Shown one piece after another: positions 59,732-62,111 of a DNA stretch of 62,111 bases. Positions within the stretch are counted from its first letter, which is position 1; each line of letters starts with the position of its first letter. The position numbers and the translations under genes were made by a program. Origin of the DNA: Lachnospiraceae bacterium (GTDB lineage: Bacteria; Bacillota; Clostridia; Lachnospirales; Lachnospiraceae). The notes below the pieces were generated by a model. The model was not told where the DNA came from and ran no database searches. It was given only the letters and a program-made list of their open reading frames with translations. The stretch covers positions 1 to 62,111 of the forward strand of contig JAAWOU010000008.1 of assembly GCA_022799755.1 (NCBI GenBank), read 5' to 3'.

Positions 59732-61676
59732 TCTTGCAATCCGGAACGTGAAGCGGCAGGTGGGCAGCTATCTGATTTATTTTATGACCGTGTCCCTCAC
59801 GGTGGCATTGCTGTTCGCCGTCAATAATGTCATCTACAGCAGGGAGCTGGCGGCTTTCGCGGACCGGGGGGAGGGCGCCGGGACCGCCCTGAAAATCCTG
59901 GTGGCGGCCATCTCCTTTGTGGTGGCTTTCGTGCTCAGCTACGCCACTTCCTTTCTGCTGAAGCGCAGGAAGCGGGAATTCGGCACCTACCTGACCCTGG
60001 GCATGACCAGGCGGGATATCCTGCGCCTGTTTCTGGCGGAGACCCTTGTCATCTGCGGCATCGCCCTGGGGATAGGGCTTTTGGCAGGGGGATTCCTGTT
60101 CCAGGGGCTGATGGCGGTGATGATGAAGCTTTTGGAGATGGAGTTTTCCATGTCGCCTTATTCCCTGGAGGGGCTGCTTCGCACCGTGGCGCTGACGGCG
60201 GCGATTTTCCTGGTGGCGTCTCTGGCCTCCGGGATTTATCTGAGGAGGGCGGCAATCTATGACCTGATCCACGGGGAAAAGAAAGTGGAGAAGCGGGTGA
60301 AGCACCCGGGCCTGTGGTTCCTGGTGACGGTGGCGGCCTGCGGCGGGATGGCGGCCTGCGGCATCCAATTCTGGAGGAGCGTGGACATATCCTTAAGGGG
60401 CGGGACAGTGGACAGCATGGAGCCTCTGCTGGCGGGCTTTATCCTCTGCGTGATGCTGTTCCATATGGGAGCCGCGAAAAGCGTCGTCTTCCTCCTGCTG
60501 CGCCGTCCGGGGTTCTGCAGCTGGGGGGCCAACACTTTCGTGCTGCGCCAGCTCTCGGGAAACCTCAGCGCCAATTCCGTCATGTTCGGGTGCCTGGCGC
60601 TTTTGATGAGTCTGGCCGTGGCGGGGACGAATTTCTCATTCATCCAGAAAGCAGGCCAGGAGGAGGCGCTGCATGCGGCGTGGCCCTATGACGTCATGTA
60701 TTATTCCGACAGTAACCACCGGGAGAGCGAAGTGGAGCTGGCGGAAAGCCTTATCCGGGAATACGCGGGAATCCGGAGAAAGGTCCTGTGGCACACTTTT
60801 GAGACCGGAGAACAGGAGTTCTACAGCCGCACCGGGTGGTACGAGGAGCGGATGGCGCCCAATGACAGCTTCATGCCGGTCAGCGACTTCAATGCGCTGA
60901 TGGCTCCTTTGGGGGCAGAGCCGGTGGCGCTGGAGGGGCAGTTCATGATCGTGTGCACGAGCAGGGAGGCCGCGGAGCCGGACTGGTCGGACATGGTCTG
61001 GGAGCATGGGGGGAAATCCTACACATTCCATAGCTGCCGGACGGATTATCCGAAGATCAGCTATCTGTATTTCTATGTGGTGGTGCCGGACGAGGCGGTG
61101 GCGGATATGGAGTGCGTGGAAGAGAGCAGGGCTTATCTCACGGAAAAGCAGAGGTTTGACGGAATCGGCCTGCACAGGGAGCTGTCGCGGCTGCTTTCTG
61201 CGCAGGCGGGCGAAAACAGACAGACGGGCAGGAGGCTTGCGTTCGAGATCCGGGAATACCACAGGCAGGAGGAGAACGGTGTGTCGGCCATCCTGGTGGT
61301 GGGTGCGCTGTTCGCGTCGGCCGTGTTCCTGCTGCTGGCCATGGCCATCCTGGCGCTGAAGACCCTCTCGGGTCTGGGGGAGGATAAGGGGCGGTACGAA
61401 ATCCTGTTCCGGCTGGGAATGGGGGAGCGGCAGCAGGCCAGGGCGCTGTTCTGGCAGACCTTTGTCTTCTTCATCGCGCCCTTTGCCCTGCCCATGGCCC
61501 TGAGCGTTCCTGTGGCCGCTTTTGGGGCCCATGTGATGCGCATGGAGGGGATGGATGCTTCCGCGGAAGTGGTGTGGCTGATCGCGGGCATCGTGGCGGG
61601 GGTGACGGCCTTGCTGTACCTGCTGTACTACACGGCGTCTTACCTGATCGCCAGGCGGACGGTGGTGCGGGACTGA
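59721..61676 (+). CDS. BceB-like ABC transporter permease
   Basis: A 651-residue FtsX-family permease with about ten membrane helices and the large outside domain of about 200 residues between helices 7 and 8 (about 315-520) that defines the BceB group and determines peptide specificity. YATSFLLKRRKREFGTYLTLGM and YEILFRLGM are the coupling-helix regions. GGGAGGTGA sets ATG 59721. With the preceding kinase, regulator and ATPase it makes a complete BceRS-BceAB module. Which peptide it detects cannot be told. Confidence 0.93.
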   Translation: MYLNLAIRNVKRQVGSYLIYFMTVSLTVALLFAVNNVIYSRELAAFADRGEGAGTALKILVAAISFVVAFVLSYATSFLLKRRKREFGTYLTLGMTRRDILRLFLAETLVICGIALGIGLLAGGFLFQGLMAVMMKLLEMEFSMSPYSLEGLLRTVALTAAIFLVASLASGIYLRRAAIYDLIHGEKKVEKRVKHPGLWFLVTVAACGGMAACGIQFWRSVDISLRGGTVDSMEPLLAGFILCVMLFHMGAAKSVVFLLLRRPGFCSWGANTFVLRQLSGNLSANSVMFGCLALLMSLAVAGTNFSFIQKAGQEEALHAAWPYDVMYYSDSNHRESEVELAESLIREYAGIRRKVLWHTFETGEQEFYSRTGWYEERMAPNDSFMPVSDFNALMAPLGAEPVALEGQFMIVCTSREAAEPDWSDMVWEHGGKSYTFHSCRTDYPKISYLYFYVVVPDEAVADMECVEESRAYLTEKQRFDGIGLHRELSRLLSAQAGENRQTGRRLAFEIREYHRQEENGVSAILVVGALFASAVFLLLAMAILALKTLSGLGEDKGRYEILFRLGMGERQQARALFWQTFVFFIAPFALPMALSVPVAAFGAHVMRMEGMDASAEVVWLIAGIVAGVTALLYLLYYTASYLIARRTVVRD

Positions 61677-61737
61677 AGACGAGACAACTTCAAACGCTTT
61701 CGGCTGGATGGTCTGAAACCAAAGGGAGCCACCGGGA

Positions 61738-61766
61738 TTGACATATGAGGAACATTAAAATAGAAT
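61738..61766 (+). promoter_or_regulatory. Promoter of the terminal methyltransferase gene
   Basis: A consensus TTGACA (61738-61743) and TAGAAT (61761-61766) with a 17-base spacer, about 70 bases before the start codon. Confidence 0.75.
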
Positions 61767-61834
61767 AGTCTTGGAAAACAGGAAACAAAGACAGCGTATG
61801 TTTTATCTTAACTTTAACGCAAGGAGGACGATAG

Positions 61835-62111
61835 ATGTACAAGGCAATTTTGAATCATTTGTGCTGTCCTGTGTGCCGGGGGAATCTGACTCTAAGGGCC
61901 GACCATGAAAACGGAGAAGATGTGCTGGAAGGGGTTTTGTCCTGTGAGAGGGGGCACTCTTTCCGTATCAGCCAGGGGGTAGCAGATTTCAACTCCGAAG
62001 AGCAGGGTTTCATCAATCAGTGGGAAACTATGGGCGGAGAACAGGACTTTGAAGAATCTGACAGAGAAATGGAAATCCAAAATCCCGCGGAGATGATGCA
62101 GCGCCGGGAGA
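61835..62111 (+). CDS. Methyltransferase N-terminal part (Trm112-like zinc ribbon), cut by the window end
   Basis: The first 92 codons of a longer gene. The start MYKAILNHLCCPVCRGNLTL, followed by LSCERGHSFRISQGVADF, is a Trm112-like zinc ribbon with CxxC and a later CxxxH, a common front domain of SAM-dependent methyltransferases. The following acidic linker (QWETMGGEQDFEE) fits that group. The catalytic domain would lie beyond the window. AAGGAGG precedes ATG 61835. Confidence 0.7.
   Translation, partial: MYKAILNHLCCPVCRGNLTLRADHENGEDVLEGVLSCERGHSFRISQGVADFNSEEQGFINQWETMGGEQDFEESDREMEIQNPAEMMQRRE

Noticed and set aside
61892..62080. Minus-strand frame at the window end
   Set aside because: It is antisense to the methyltransferase start, which has an AGGAGG site, a consensus promoter and a zinc-ribbon motif.

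Overview
The window reads as about 62 kb of chromosome from a Gram-positive anaerobe of the class Clostridia, most likely family Lachnospiraceae. This is inferred from gene content: pta-ackA, an ACT/UPF0210 pair, a class B sortase with an SPKTG substrate, BceRS/BceAB-type modules, a remnant of an archaeal-type aspartyl-tRNA synthetase, strong AGGAGG ribosome sites and sigma-A promoters with 17-base spacers. Most genes are GC-rich and on the + strand. No species name can be given from the sequence alone.

Layout. 1-213: 3' end of a 23S rRNA gene and a terminator. 294-5667: two-component system plus ABC exporter. 5800-7597: CheV and a sirtuin-like protein. 7649-14167: a Lys-rich membrane protein, hisH-hisF, ung, a diaminopimelate decarboxylase-like enzyme and an S66 peptidase. 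14358-15740: tRNA-Leu(CAA) followed by an AT-rich patch with a DinJ/YafQ-type toxin-antitoxin pair whose toxin has lost its C-terminus. 15866-25172: aldolase-like protein, an aspartyl-tRNA synthetase pseudogene, metY, polA-coaE-walJ-like, ACT and UPF0210. 25176-26453 (minus): tmcAL. 26769-36210: pta-ackA, a C39-type peptidase, gltX, a UvrD/Rep helicase overlapping a convergent DUF1292 gene, and an isoamylase-like protein that has lost its catalytic triad. 36287-40796: Cys-rich repeat protein, lactonase, aroC, tgt, yajC.

41076-47439 is a cell-surface block: class B sortase, LytR-CpsA-Psr protein, an SPKTG wall protein, a hairpin-rich 330-base gap, a priming sugar transferase, a Wzz-like protein, a lipoprotein carrying a barnase domain, and barstar. 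47602-56367 is amino-acid metabolism (leuB-ilvD-ilvB, serC-serA) around an L,D-transpeptidase. 56541-56949 (minus) is a HicA/DUF1902 toxin-antitoxin pair. 57152-61676 is a complete BceRS-BceAB-type peptide sensing and resistance module with a visible operator. The window ends inside a methyltransferase gene.

The signals most worth following are the tethered barnase with barstar, the sortase/substrate pair beside the hairpin-dense leader, the interleaved inverted repeats before ilvD, the catalytically dead GH13 protein, the internally deleted aspS remnant, and the broken YafQ toxin beside tRNA-Leu.
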